A DNA stretch of 64,000 nucleotides, taken from contig CANKOY010000010.1 in assembly GCA_947484275.1 (NCBI GenBank), positions 1 to 64,000 on the forward strand, given 5' to 3'. Shown in pieces: positions 1 through 11,183 of the stretch (the stretch's first letter is position 1; every line of letters begins with the position of its first letter). This DNA comes from Planctomycetota bacterium (GTDB lineage Bacteria; Planctomycetota; UBA1135; GCA-002686595). Made by a program: the position numbers and the translations under genes. The notes under the pieces are model-generated. The model saw nothing but the letters and a program-made list of their open reading frames with translations. It did not search any database and was not told the origin of the DNA.

Positions 1-2634
1 GGCCAGGGTCTTCTGTTTGACGCCGACGATCGAACCGATGTTGTCGAGCAATCCAGCTTCGCCGTCGCACATCGCGACGATTGGAACGCGCCGGCCCGCG
101 AGGCTCAGCAGGCCAGCCTCGCTCTCGGCCGCGCCTTCCACAGCGTGCAGATCGCCGTCGATTCCTAGCGTTTGGCACAGGTGCATGTAGCCCGACTGAT
201 CGCCGAGGATCCCCAGCAACAGCTCAGGCGACGAAACCACGATCACGTTGGCGAAGATGCCCTTTTCGCGCAGTCGCGTCGCAGCTTCGATGGCCTCGGT
301 GGTCACCGAGCCCATGCTGAAGATGTGCACCACGTTGTCGCCGGGCTCGTAGCCCCCGTGGCCGCGCCAATCGATCAGGTAGTAGGCGCCTTCGAGGCAG
401 TGTTCGCGCGTCGTGGCCAGCAGTTGTTCGTCGCTCGCGCCTTCCGAGGAGTGATTCTTGCGCAGCAGCTCCAGGAGCGTGCGCTGGGCAATCGCACGCG
501 TCACTGCGCGCACGAGCACGCCGCGTCGGCCTTCGTTGTCGTCGTCCATCTGGCGCCGGATGGCGTCGGACAGGATCCAGTCGACCTCGATCGCGAACAG
601 CGGCTCCCACGTGATCAGGTTCGGCATCTGGATGTCGCTCTTCCAGGAATGCTGCGCACCCTCGCTCGAGAGGGTCATGCCCGAGGGTGTGCCCAGGAGA
701 ATGAACTCCGAACGCCAATACAGGTTGTAGTACAGCTGATCGAGCGCGCGCTTGATGAAGAAGTCGTAGACGGTCATCACCGGGAAGAACGGCAGTCCGG
801 TGTAGGAGCCGAGCTTGCCAAAGGCACCCAGAGCCGACATGCAGTTCGCTTCGGCGATCTCGAAGCGGATGTGGCGCGTCCAGCGTTCCGAGTGGGTCAC
901 AAGCTGCGGGTGGCGCAACTTCAGGTTCAATTCTGTGTCGAGCGGCTTGACGTCGCCGGGGCCGTAAATGCGGCTGTCCATGGCGCCCGAGATGTTGGTC
1001 GAGGTGCCCACATCCGGCGAAAGCGTCAGGATGAAATCGGCGGCCGTGCGCCAGCGAGTTTCCGCGGTGGAAAGCTCGGTCGAGCCCGTGTGCGGGCCGC
1101 CTTCGTCCGCCGTGCCGATGCGCACGAGCTTGGCCGCCAGTTGGCCCCACATCCATTGGGTGTGCGCCAGTGGGAACAGGGATAGATCAATATCCAGGGA
1201 CGGGGGCAGGCCGCCGTCCGCGGACAGCGCCTGTTTCACGCTGCGGCGATTTTTCGCGCGCAGTTGGTCGTGATCTTCGATTCCCGCGCGGAACAAGTCG
1301 CGGCGCGCGGCGAGGAATCGTCCCTCGGCCGATTGGGGCGCGAAGAGCGCGAAGGGGTCTTCGGCCGTGAGGCCCGCGCGTTCGAGGATCGCCGCCTCTT
1401 CCTTCTTGTCCGGCAGCGCAGAGTGGTTCGAGGGATCCGCGGCGCACTCCAGTTTCCAGCCCTTCACCGTGTGCGCGATGATCATGCACGGCTGGTCGGC
1501 GGGTTGCTTCGCAAAGTCCATGGCGGCCACCAACTTGGCCAGGTCGTGCCCACCGAGATCGGCGAATGCACGCAGAACGTCCTCGTCGCTGAGTTTTGCG
1601 AGCAGCGCCCCGGCGGCGGGACTGCGCAGCTTTGCGCGCTCGCGAATCGTCGGCGCATCCTGCTTGAAAAGCAGCATTTGGTATTCGTAGTCGCTGAACG
1701 TCTGCTCGAGCAACTCGCGCAGGGCGCCGCCTCCCTCACGCGCGAACAGCGCGTCGCGGTACGAGCCGTGGCGCAGCTGAACCACGCGCCAGCCATTGGC
1801 GATCGCCGTGCGCTCGATGCGCTCGCAATCTGCGCCCTGGAGCGTCTTCGGATTCGAGGTGCGCGTGCCGTCGAGGTTCTGGCGGTTGTAGTCCACGATC
1901 CAGCACACGTTTCCGAGCTGGCGTTCCGCGCACTCGGGCATCGCCTCGAGCAGCGAGCCCTCGCGGAACTCAGAGTCGCCGATCAGCGACCAGAAATGCG
2001 CGCCCTCGGGAACCTCCCAGCCGTGGTCGGTGGCGTAGCGGTAGGCCAGGGCCATGTAGGCCGAGACCACCGGCGGAATGCCCACCGATCCCGAGGGCAT
2101 GAAGTGGAACGAATCGAGGTCCGCGCGGGCGTGGTAACTCTGGAACACCTCGGGCTGGGCCTCGGTCGCAAACATGCGCAGGCCGTGCATGGCCCGCTTG
2201 GCTCGCTCGCTGTCGATCCAGCCGCCGGTTTGTCCGAGCGGCGGTTCGCGGCGAAAGAGCTCGAGCAAGTGGTGCATTGCATGGTCCACGGGCGCCGCGT
2301 GGGGCTTGCAGGCCACGAAGTCCTGGGGCTCGCGCACCACCAAGTGCAAGGCGGCGAGGATGTGCATCGAACTCGCGCAGGAAGCCGGGTGCCCGCCAAC
2401 CTTCGGGTCGCCCGCGCGCTTGTCCGGGCGCGAGTTGGCGACGTAGATCATGTGCATGGTCTGCGCGAAGGCGCGCTCGATGACCGCGTTCAGGACGGGG
2501 AAGTCGAGCGTTCTGGCAGTCTGCATGAGCTCCAATGCGGCCGGGCTGGCCTCGCGGGTCGGGCGTTGGGCGAACTGTCCGCGGCTGGCGGCCGCCGGGG
2601 GCGCACCTTCGGGGGTCTCGGTCGGGCGTGTCAT
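1..2634 (-). CDS. aceE: Pyruvate dehydrogenase E1 component, homodimeric AceE type (3' end cut by window edge)
   Basis: E1 of the pyruvate dehydrogenase complex: thiamine-diphosphate (ThDP) dependent decarboxylation of pyruvate and transfer of the acetyl group to E2. The reading frame is open from an ATG at 2634 to the window edge and gives 878 codons, close to the roughly 890 of the family, so only a few residues are missing. Visible landmarks are GGHPASCASS (about residues 80-89), a histidine in KPHAAP near 112, and the ThDP/Mg motif GDSEFREGS (219-227) followed by DYNRQNLDG (248-256), the arrangement of single-chain E1 enzymes. There is no Shine-Dalgarno sequence, but a good -10 box (TAGAAT, 2678-2673) lies upstream. 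The E2 and E3 genes are not in view and would lie to the left. A transketolase-like paralogue is the main alternative. Confidence 0.87.
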   Translation of the reverse strand, partial: MTRPTETPEGAPPAAASRGQFAQRPTREASPAALELMQTARTLDFPVLNAVIERAFAQTMHMIYVANSRPDKRAGDPKVGGHPASCASSMHILAALHLVVREPQDFVACKPHAAPVDHAMHHLLELFRREPPLGQTGGWIDSERAKRAMHGLRMFATEAQPEVFQSYHARADLDSFHFMPSGSVGIPPVVSAYMALAYRYATDHGWEVPEGAHFWSLIGDSEFREGSLLEAMPECAERQLGNVCWIVDYNRQNLDGTRTSNPKTLQGADCERIERTAIANGWRVVQLRHGSYRDALFAREGGGALRELLEQTFSDYEYQMLLFKQDAPTIRERAKLRSPAAGALLAKLSDEDVLRAFADLGGHDLAKLVAAMDFAKQPADQPCMIIAHTVKGWKLECAADPSNHSALPDKKEEAAILERAGLTAEDPFALFAPQSAEGRFLAARRDLFRAGIEDHDQLRAKNRRSVKQALSADGGLPPSLDIDLSLFPLAHTQWMWGQLAAKLVRIGTADEGGPHTGSTELSTAETRWRTAADFILTLSPDVGTSTNISGAMDSRIYGPGDVKPLDTELNLKLRHPQLVTHSERWTRHIRFEIAEANCMSALGAFGKLGSYTGLPFFPVMTVYDFFIKRALDQLYYNLYWRSEFILLGTPSGMTLSSEGAQHSWKSDIQMPNLITWEPLFAIEVDWILSDAIRRQMDDDNEGRRGVLVRAVTRAIAQRTLLELLRKNHSSEGASDEQLLATTREHCLEGAYYLIDWRGHGGYEPGDNVVHIFSMGSVTTEAIEAATRLREKGIFANVIVVSSPELLLGILGDQSGYMHLCQTLGIDGDLHAVEGAAESEAGLLSLAGRRVPIVAMCDGEAGLLDNIGSIVGVKQKTLA

Positions 2635-2672
2635 GTGTCTGTCGTGCTGCTTGGATCCAAAACGAGCCTGAG

Positions 2673-2678
2673 ATTCTA
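2673..2678 (-). promoter_or_regulatory. Candidate -10 box for aceE
   Basis: On the minus strand this reads TAGAAT, five of six matches to TATAAT, and ends 38 nt before the aceE ATG. No convincing -35 hexamer is visible at 16-18 bp. Confidence 0.35.
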
Positions 2679-2746
2679 GCGGGAAGCGCGGACCGACGGT
2701 CGATGGCGCCGGATTCGCGCCGCCGTGGCGCCGGGCCCCTGCGCGC

Positions 2747-3874
2747 TCAGCGGGCCAGGGCCTGTCGGTACACCCCGAGGTAGGCGTCGATCATCGCGCG
2801 CTGGCTGTAGTGCTTGCGCACGCGTTCGAAGTTCTTGTCGCCCAGGCGTGCGCGCAGCAGGGGATCTGCCGCCAGTCGGCCGAGGGAGGCCGCAAGTGAT
2901 TCCAGGCACGATTCGCCCCCTGGCAGCGCCACGAACGGCGCCTGCTCGCCAGGGAGCATCGCCACGACGTCGCCCACATTGGTGGCGACGGCCGGCAGGC
3001 GCGATGACATCGCCTCGAGCAGCGACAGAGGCATCTGTTCGGTGTCGCTGGTCAGCGCAAAGACGTCCATCATTCGATAGAAGGGCCGCGGGTCCTGCTG
3101 GTGGCCGACGAAGTGCACACGGCCCTTCAGCGCTGGCGTGCTCGCCCTGCGCTCCAATTCCTCGCGCATGGGACCATCGCCGAGGATCAGGGCGGCCACC
3201 GGTCCCTGGCGCGCGGCGCGCGCGACCACCTCGAGCAACCTACCCAAGTTCTTTTCTGCGCGCAGGTGTCCCACCGCGCCGACGACGATTGCATCATCCG
3301 CGATGCCCAATTCGTGCCGCAGGGGCGGATTCCCGTCGCGGGCCGCGAAGCGCTCGATGTCGATACCATTGGGAATGAAGCACATGTGCAGTGGCGCTTC
3401 GTTCCAGTGTTCGAGGGCGATCTTCCGCAAGGTGTCGCTGATCACGACCAGGCGCTGGGTCTGGCCCAAAAGCCAGCGCCGCATCCAGATTCGGCGGCGC
3501 TTGAAGCCCTGGGCCTCATCGGCGCCGAATCCATCCTCGTGGTGCACCGCACGCCAGCCGCCGCAGAATTTGGCCGCCAGCAGCGCGTCAATGGACCCGA
3601 AGTTGTAGGTCAGGAGCAGGTCCGGCCGCTCCTGCCGCAGCACTCGGCGCAGGCGCAAGGCCGTGGAGACACTGCCCGACTTAGGCGCCGCAGGCAGGAA
3701 GCGCACCTTGGTATCCGCTCCAAGGAGTTCGCGCGCCTCGGTCCGGCCGTCGAGGGCCAGAATCGAGTGGCGAAATTCGTCGCCGAAGGCCGCGATCAAC
3801 TGCGCCGTCCGAACCTGGGAACCGGCCGGCACGAAGCTCGGGAAGACGTGCAGGAGGTGCGGTTGTTCGCTCAT
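2747..3874 (-). CDS. GT4-family glycosyltransferase
   Basis: 375-aa GT-B fold glycosyltransferase of the GT4 group. Acceptor and donor cannot be told from sequence. The N-terminal domain opens with HVFPSFVPAGSQVRTAQL, typical of retaining glycosyltransferases that act on lipids or polysaccharides. The C-terminal donor domain has VVGAVGHLRAEKN, LILGDGPMREEL and VHFVGHQQD, then a nucleotide-sugar binding stretch, DVFALTSDTEQMPLSLLEAM. An upstream in-frame start at 3958 would add 28 residues that look like non-coding sequence, so the ATG at 3874 is preferred. That ATG is preceded by TACACT at 9 nt and no Shine-Dalgarno. It lies upstream of aceE on the same strand with a 112-bp gap, and no functional link is apparent. 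Confidence 0.85.
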   Translation of the reverse strand: MSEQPHLLHVFPSFVPAGSQVRTAQLIAAFGDEFRHSILALDGRTEARELLGADTKVRFLPAAPKSGSVSTALRLRRVLRQERPDLLLTYNFGSIDALLAAKFCGGWRAVHHEDGFGADEAQGFKRRRIWMRRWLLGQTQRLVVISDTLRKIALEHWNEAPLHMCFIPNGIDIERFAARDGNPPLRHELGIADDAIVVGAVGHLRAEKNLGRLLEVVARAARQGPVAALILGDGPMREELERRASTPALKGRVHFVGHQQDPRPFYRMMDVFALTSDTEQMPLSLLEAMSSRLPAVATNVGDVVAMLPGEQAPFVALPGGESCLESLAASLGRLAADPLLRARLGDKNFERVRKHYSQRAMIDAYLGVYRQALAR

Positions 3875-3883
3875 CGGCGGGGG

Positions 3884-3889
3884 AGTGTA
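3884..3889 (-). promoter_or_regulatory. Candidate -10 box, leaderless start of the GT4 gene
   Basis: TACACT on the minus strand, 9 nt before the ATG at 3874, with no Shine-Dalgarno between. It fits the TANNNT pattern seen before several genes in this window. Confidence 0.35.
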
Positions 3890-3890
3890 G

Positions 3891-7180
<3,290 letters not shown>

Positions 7181-7187
7181 AGCCAAT

Positions 7188-7214
7188 CCATGGCCGCTGC
7201 CACGGCCATGGTTT
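7188..7214 (+). terminator. Hairpin terminator after guaBA
   Basis: Perfect 9-bp stem CCATGGCCG (7188-7196) / CGGCCATGG (7203-7211) with a 6-nt loop, followed by TTT. It lies 7 nt after the guaA stop. The short T run makes it a modest intrinsic terminator. Confidence 0.55.
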
Positions 7215-7302
7215 CCTGAGTGGACCTTCGCGATAGTAGTGTGAACGAGCGACGCCAAACCGTGGTCGACGAATTCGTCCGCGAGAACGGACACTGATCC
7301 CC

Positions 7303-8349
7303 ATGAAGCTGATTCACTCCAGTCCCTGGTTGTTTTCGACCGCGCTCTTGCTGCTGGGCACTGTCGCCGTTCCTCCCGTGCTCGGCCCCGCGCCTGCGGC
7401 TGACGAAGTGAAGTTCAGCTGCGTCCCGGAGCGGACTCTGTACAAGCGCTTTGTGCAGCACACCGAAGTGGCGATCGTTGAACTTCAGTTCAAGGTCGAG
7501 GGGCCCGACGGTCCAGATGACGAGGAAATTGAGCTTCCCGACCTCAAGATCCAGAGCGACGAGACGATCGAGTTCAGCGACGAGGTGCTCGAAGTGGCTG
7601 ACGATCGGCCCAAGAAGCTCAAGCGCTCATTCACCAAGATCGAGAACGGACAGACGTACTCTGGTGATGACGCGGACCCCGACAGCACCGAGGAGAAAAG
7701 CGAGTCCGGCCTGCTCGACAAGAGCGTCGTGTTCACCTGGAACGACGAGGACGACAAATTCGACGTGACCTGGTTCGAGGACGGCGGCGACGACGCCCTG
7801 CTCACGGAAATGGTCGAGGACGCCGACTTTCGCGCCTGGCTTCCTCAGGAATCCGTGGACACAGGCGACTCGTGGAAGATCCCGGTGGCCGAGGTCAACA
7901 ACCTGCAGGAGCCTTCGGGGCCCATGGGATATCGCACCGAGGGTGAGGAGGAAGAGCAGGACGAGGATCCGACGAACCGCCACCTGCGCGAGAACGTTCA
8001 GGGTGAGCTGAAGGGGACTTACAAAGGTACGCGCGAGGAGGACGGCCTGATGCTCGCGGTGATCGCCTTCGAGGGCAAGTTCACCAGTCGCTCCGATCGC
8101 GACATCGAGGAGGAGGAGGGCCTCGCGATGAATCGTTCCTTCGAGTTGGCCGTCGAATTGGAGGGCGAGTTGCTTTGGGACATCGCCGGTGGGCACTTCG
8201 CTTCGCTGACCTGCGATTCGAAGACAAAGCAAACTTCCACCGACAAGGCCTCGCTCGAAATCGACGGGGAAACCCTCAAGTACGTACAGGTCCAGGGCCT
8301 TGAGGGCGTGAAGACCTACCGCTTCACCTGCTCGACGAAGAAGCCCTGA
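7303..8349 (+). CDS. Secreted acidic protein, function unknown
   Basis: 348 residues; not assigned to a family. Residues 1-33 form a Sec signal peptide (MKLIHSS, then a Leu/Ala-rich core, ending near PAPAADE). The mature part is strongly acidic, with runs such as GPDDEEIELPD and DDADPDSTEEKSE, alternating with beta-like segments. Few cysteines are present. An exported, possibly metal-binding or structural envelope protein is conceivable, but nothing proves it. A TAGTGT element near 7237 could be a promoter, and the Shine-Dalgarno is weak. It precedes another secreted protein, separated by an inverted repeat and a promoter-like sequence, so they are probably separate units. Confidence 0.75.
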   Translation: MKLIHSSPWLFSTALLLLGTVAVPPVLGPAPAADEVKFSCVPERTLYKRFVQHTEVAIVELQFKVEGPDGPDDEEIELPDLKIQSDETIEFSDEVLEVADDRPKKLKRSFTKIENGQTYSGDDADPDSTEEKSESGLLDKSVVFTWNDEDDKFDVTWFEDGGDDALLTEMVEDADFRAWLPQESVDTGDSWKIPVAEVNNLQEPSGPMGYRTEGEEEEQDEDPTNRHLRENVQGELKGTYKGTREEDGLMLAVIAFEGKFTSRSDRDIEEEEGLAMNRSFELAVELEGELLWDIAGGHFASLTCDSKTKQTSTDKASLEIDGETLKYVQVQGLEGVKTYRFTCSTKKP

Positions 8350-8363
8350 AATCAATGCGAGTG

Positions 8364-8399
8364 GTGCCCCGGGGTTGACAGGCGGGGGGGCCGGGGCAC
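8364..8399. repeat. 9-bp inverted repeat between two secreted-protein genes
   Basis: GTGCCCCGG (8364-8372) and CCGGGGCAC (8391-8399) are perfect inverted copies 18 nt apart, starting 14 nt after the upstream stop codon. The repeat encloses a TTGACA hexamer. It may be a terminator for the gene at 7303-8349 (no T tract), an operator for the next gene, or both. Confidence 0.5.
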
Positions 8400-8402
8400 A
8401 AT
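8375..8402 (+). promoter_or_regulatory. Sigma70-type promoter for the secreted protein at 8466
   Basis: Consensus -35 TTGACA (8375-8380), 16-bp spacer, and CACAAT (8397-8402) as -10. The expected transcript start is near 8409, giving a leader of just under 60 nt. Confidence 0.55.
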
Positions 8403-8465
8403 CGGAAGGGCCGCACGTTGGTACGTGCGGCTCTGTCTTCAGGTCCCATTCGAAGGCTCTGCTCC

Positions 8466-9599
8466 ATGCACCGCACTCTGCTGTTCACCCTTGGCGGCCT
8501 ATTGCTTTCCGCCGGCACCGCAAGCGCTCAGACCTGCGGCCCCAACGAAGTATTCCTGAAGAACGACACGCTCCCGGACATTCCCACCGGCCCGCTCGCC
8601 GTGGCGGTCATCCGCGGACTTTGCGAAGGCGAGGCCATGGGCGCAGTGTTCGATGTGGCCTCCGTGGGCACGATGGTGCAGTTGCAGAATGCGGCGTTTG
8701 GCTTCTTCAACGTCGCCGGAGCCAACGGAATCCAGGCCATCGTCAATCTCAAGGTCCACGACGGCATCACCTGGAGCGGCGGGATCCCGACGCTCGGGCC
8801 GGAAGTGTTCGACTGGGAAAGCGCCACTGGCTCTTCGATCGCAGCGACCACCCACGCGATCAATACGCTCGATGTCAGCGGCCAGAACATCGTGATCACC
8901 TCAGGCAAAATGGTCGTGACGTGGTGGATGGACTTCAATCCGAATGGCACTTGCGCCGGGGGCTACACGTCTGACTTTGGGACGGACGACGGCAGTGCTC
9001 CCTGCAGTGCCGTTCCGCAGCGCAACCTGCTTTTTGTGCAGGGCACGGGCTGGCGCGATCCTTCGACCTTTGCCATCGGTCCGATTCAGTTGTGCCCGCA
9101 GTACTACAACGGCAACTGGATCATGCGCGCCTGCGTCAAGAACGTCTCCACGACAACGTCCTACTGCACGGCGAAGCAAAACTCCTTCGGCTGCATTCCG
9201 GCGATGAATTGGACCGGCAACCCGAGCGCGACCTCGGGCTCGGGTTTCAATATTCGCGGCGCGAACGTGCGCAATCAGAAGCCGGGGCTATTGCTGTATT
9301 CGCTCCAGGGGCGCGCGGCGACGCCGTTCACCGGCGGCTTCCTGTGCTTGACTCCACCGGTCAAGCGCGCGCCAGGCATCAGTTCCGGCGGCAACAACGC
9401 GCCGTTCCAAGACTGCTCGGGCGTCTACCAGTTCGATTTCAACGCGTTCGCAGTGGGGGCCCTCGGGGGTACTCCGTTGCCTCAACTGACGGTGCCAGGC
9501 ACACGGGTGAACGCGCAATATTGGGGCCGCGACGCTGGCTTCTCTCCGCCGAACAACACGACACTGACCGACGGGATCGAGTTCGACATCGGGCCGTAG
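8466..9599 (+). CDS. Secreted protein, function unknown
   Basis: 377 residues, not recognised. It has a clear Sec signal peptide (MHRTLLFTLGG..., predicted cleavage after TASAQ near residue 22). The mature protein is rich in Gly, Asn, Thr and aromatic residues with about ten cysteines, several spaced for disulfides (for example TCGPNE, CQYC-like and NGTCAGG contexts), and looks like an extracellular beta-rich protein. Tandem domains are not obvious. GAAGG lies 12-16 nt before the ATG at 8466. An upstream in-frame start (8418) would place 16 non-signal residues first. A TTGACA promoter lies upstream and a strong hairpin terminator downstream, so this is a monocistronic unit. Confidence 0.78.
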   Translation: MHRTLLFTLGGLLLSAGTASAQTCGPNEVFLKNDTLPDIPTGPLAVAVIRGLCEGEAMGAVFDVASVGTMVQLQNAAFGFFNVAGANGIQAIVNLKVHDGITWSGGIPTLGPEVFDWESATGSSIAATTHAINTLDVSGQNIVITSGKMVVTWWMDFNPNGTCAGGYTSDFGTDDGSAPCSAVPQRNLLFVQGTGWRDPSTFAIGPIQLCPQYYNGNWIMRACVKNVSTTTSYCTAKQNSFGCIPAMNWTGNPSATSGSGFNIRGANVRNQKPGLLLYSLQGRAATPFTGGFLCLTPPVKRAPGISSGGNNAPFQDCSGVYQFDFNAFAVGALGGTPLPQLTVPGTRVNAQYWGRDAGFSPPNNTTLTDGIEFDIGP

Positions 9600-9636
9600 T
9601 CGGCGCGTCTAGCGAGGTCGGACCTCTCTCTCGGAT

Positions 9637-9674
9637 CACGGGCCGAACGGCGCGCCCGCGCCGTTCGGCCCGTG
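9637..9674. terminator. 17-bp perfect hairpin, bidirectional terminator
   Basis: Positions 9637-9653 and 9658-9674 are perfect inverted copies (CACGGGCCGAACGGCGC and its complement) around a 4-nt loop. It sits between the convergent ends of the secreted protein gene (stop 9599) and gatB (stop 9693). There is no long T tract, so it may rely on stem strength or only protect 3' ends. Confidence 0.6.
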
Positions 9675-9692
9675 AGCCACACGGGCTCGTTC

Positions 9693-11183
9693 TTAGGACG
9701 GCATCTCAGCGATCAGGCGCAGCAGGATTTCTTGAACGACCTGCGGATTGGCGCTGCCCTTCGAGGCTTTCATCACTGGGCCGACGAGGGCGCCCACGGC
9801 CTTGGTTTTGCCCGCCCGGACGTCCGCGATGATCTTGTCCTTGCCCACCAACGCTTCGCGACACCAGTCATCGAGGGCGGCAGAGTCGTTGACTTGCTCG
9901 AGCCCGAGGGACGCCACCAGATCCTTCGGCGACTTGCCGGTCTCGAACATGGCGCGCAACACCTTGCGGCCTGCCTGTCCTGAGATCTCGCCCTTGTCGA
10001 GCATGCCGAGCAGCAGGGACATGTCGTGCGGGCGAAACGGCAACTCGTCGATCGAACGAATCGGAAGCAGCGGATCGTTCAAATTGCGCAGCAGTTCGTT
10101 CGAGATCCAGTTCGAGGCTTCCTTAGGCAACTTCGAGAGTCGCGCCACTGTCTCGAAGAACTCGGACAGCGCGCGATCCGCGGTCAGCACGCCCGCGTCG
10201 TAGGCTGAGAGGCCAAAATCCTTCTGGTAGCGCGCGCGCCGCGCCGTGGGCAATTCAGGCAGCGCCGACCGCAACCGATCCAGTCGCTCGGCGGAGACGG
10301 TGATCGGCGGCAGGTCGGGCTCGGGGAAGTAGCGGTAGTCGTGGGCGTCTTCCTTGCGCCGCATGCTGCGCGTCACGCCCTTTTCAGCGTCGAACAGCCG
10401 CGTCTCCTGCACCGGGAACTGCGCGGGATCGCCCGACTCGTAGGCTTCCACTTGCCGGCGTATCTCGAATTCGATCGAGGCTTGGACGTTGCGGAATGAG
10501 TTCAGGTTTTTCAGCTCAACCTTGGTGCGCCAGGGCTCGCCTTCGGGACGCACGGAAATGTTGACGTCGCAGCGCAGCGAGCCCTTTTCCATGTCGCAGT
10601 CCGAGGCGCCGACGTACTGCAGGATTTCCTTGAGCGCGGTCAGGTACTCGAAGGCTTCCTGCGAGGTCTGCATGTCCGCCTCGCTGACCGATTCAATCAG
10701 CGGCACACCCGCGCGATTGAGATCGACGAGCGTCGTGTCGCCGCGGTCGTGAATTGCCTTGCCCGCGTCCTCTTCGAGGTGGATGCGCGTCAGGCGCACG
10801 CGCTTGCCGCTCTCCAGGGTGATGCCACCGCCCGTGCAATACGGCTGGTCGAACTGACTGATCTGATAGCCCTTGGGAAGGTCGCAGTAGAAGTAGTTCT
10901 TGCGATCAAACTTCGAAGTCGGCGCCACACTCGCGCCGAGGGCCAGGGCCGTTCGCAGCGCAAGTTCCAGGGCTTCGCGGTTGAGCACCGGCAGCGCGCC
11001 GGGTTGCGCCGTGCACACCGGGCACGTGCGCGAATTCGGCGTTGCACCAAACTCGTTGCGACACCCGCAGAACAACTTGGTCCAGGTCTTGAGCTGGCAA
11101 TGGACCTCAAGACCGATCACTGGAATCCAGCGCACTTGGGTCTTCGGCGAGACGTAGCCGATTTCGGAATTCGTCGTGCTCAT
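9693..11183 (-). CDS. gatB: Aspartyl/glutamyl-tRNA amidotransferase subunit B
   Basis: GatB binds misacylated Glu-tRNA(Gln) or Asp-tRNA(Asn) and activates the acid with ATP, so that ammonia from GatA can amidate it. It has 496 residues. The N-terminal cradle contains WIPVIGLEVHCQL, then a zinc-binding set FCGCRNEFG...CPVC (Cys39, 41, 54, 57) and GALPVLN. Further motifs are KNYFYCDLPKGYQISQFDQP and GIPLIES-type VPLIESVSE. The C-terminal helical/YqeY-like tail follows. The ATG at 11183 overlaps the gatA TGA (ATGA); longer in-frame starts run into gatA and are rejected. The presence of GatCAB suggests indirect synthesis of Gln-tRNA and/or Asn-tRNA. Confidence 0.96.
   Translation of the reverse strand: MSTTNSEIGYVSPKTQVRWIPVIGLEVHCQLKTWTKLFCGCRNEFGATPNSRTCPVCTAQPGALPVLNREALELALRTALALGASVAPTSKFDRKNYFYCDLPKGYQISQFDQPYCTGGGITLESGKRVRLTRIHLEEDAGKAIHDRGDTTLVDLNRAGVPLIESVSEADMQTSQEAFEYLTALKEILQYVGASDCDMEKGSLRCDVNISVRPEGEPWRTKVELKNLNSFRNVQASIEFEIRRQVEAYESGDPAQFPVQETRLFDAEKGVTRSMRRKEDAHDYRYFPEPDLPPITVSAERLDRLRSALPELPTARRARYQKDFGLSAYDAGVLTADRALSEFFETVARLSKLPKEASNWISNELLRNLNDPLLPIRSIDELPFRPHDMSLLLGMLDKGEISGQAGRKVLRAMFETGKSPKDLVASLGLEQVNDSAALDDWCREALVGKDKIIADVRAGKTKAVGALVGPVMKASKGSANPQVVQEILLRLIAEMPS

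Noticed and set aside
172-2679. Plus-strand open frames of 337 and 471 codons at the left end
   Set aside because: They are antisense to aceE, whose minus-strand frame carries the thiamine-diphosphate motifs over its whole length.
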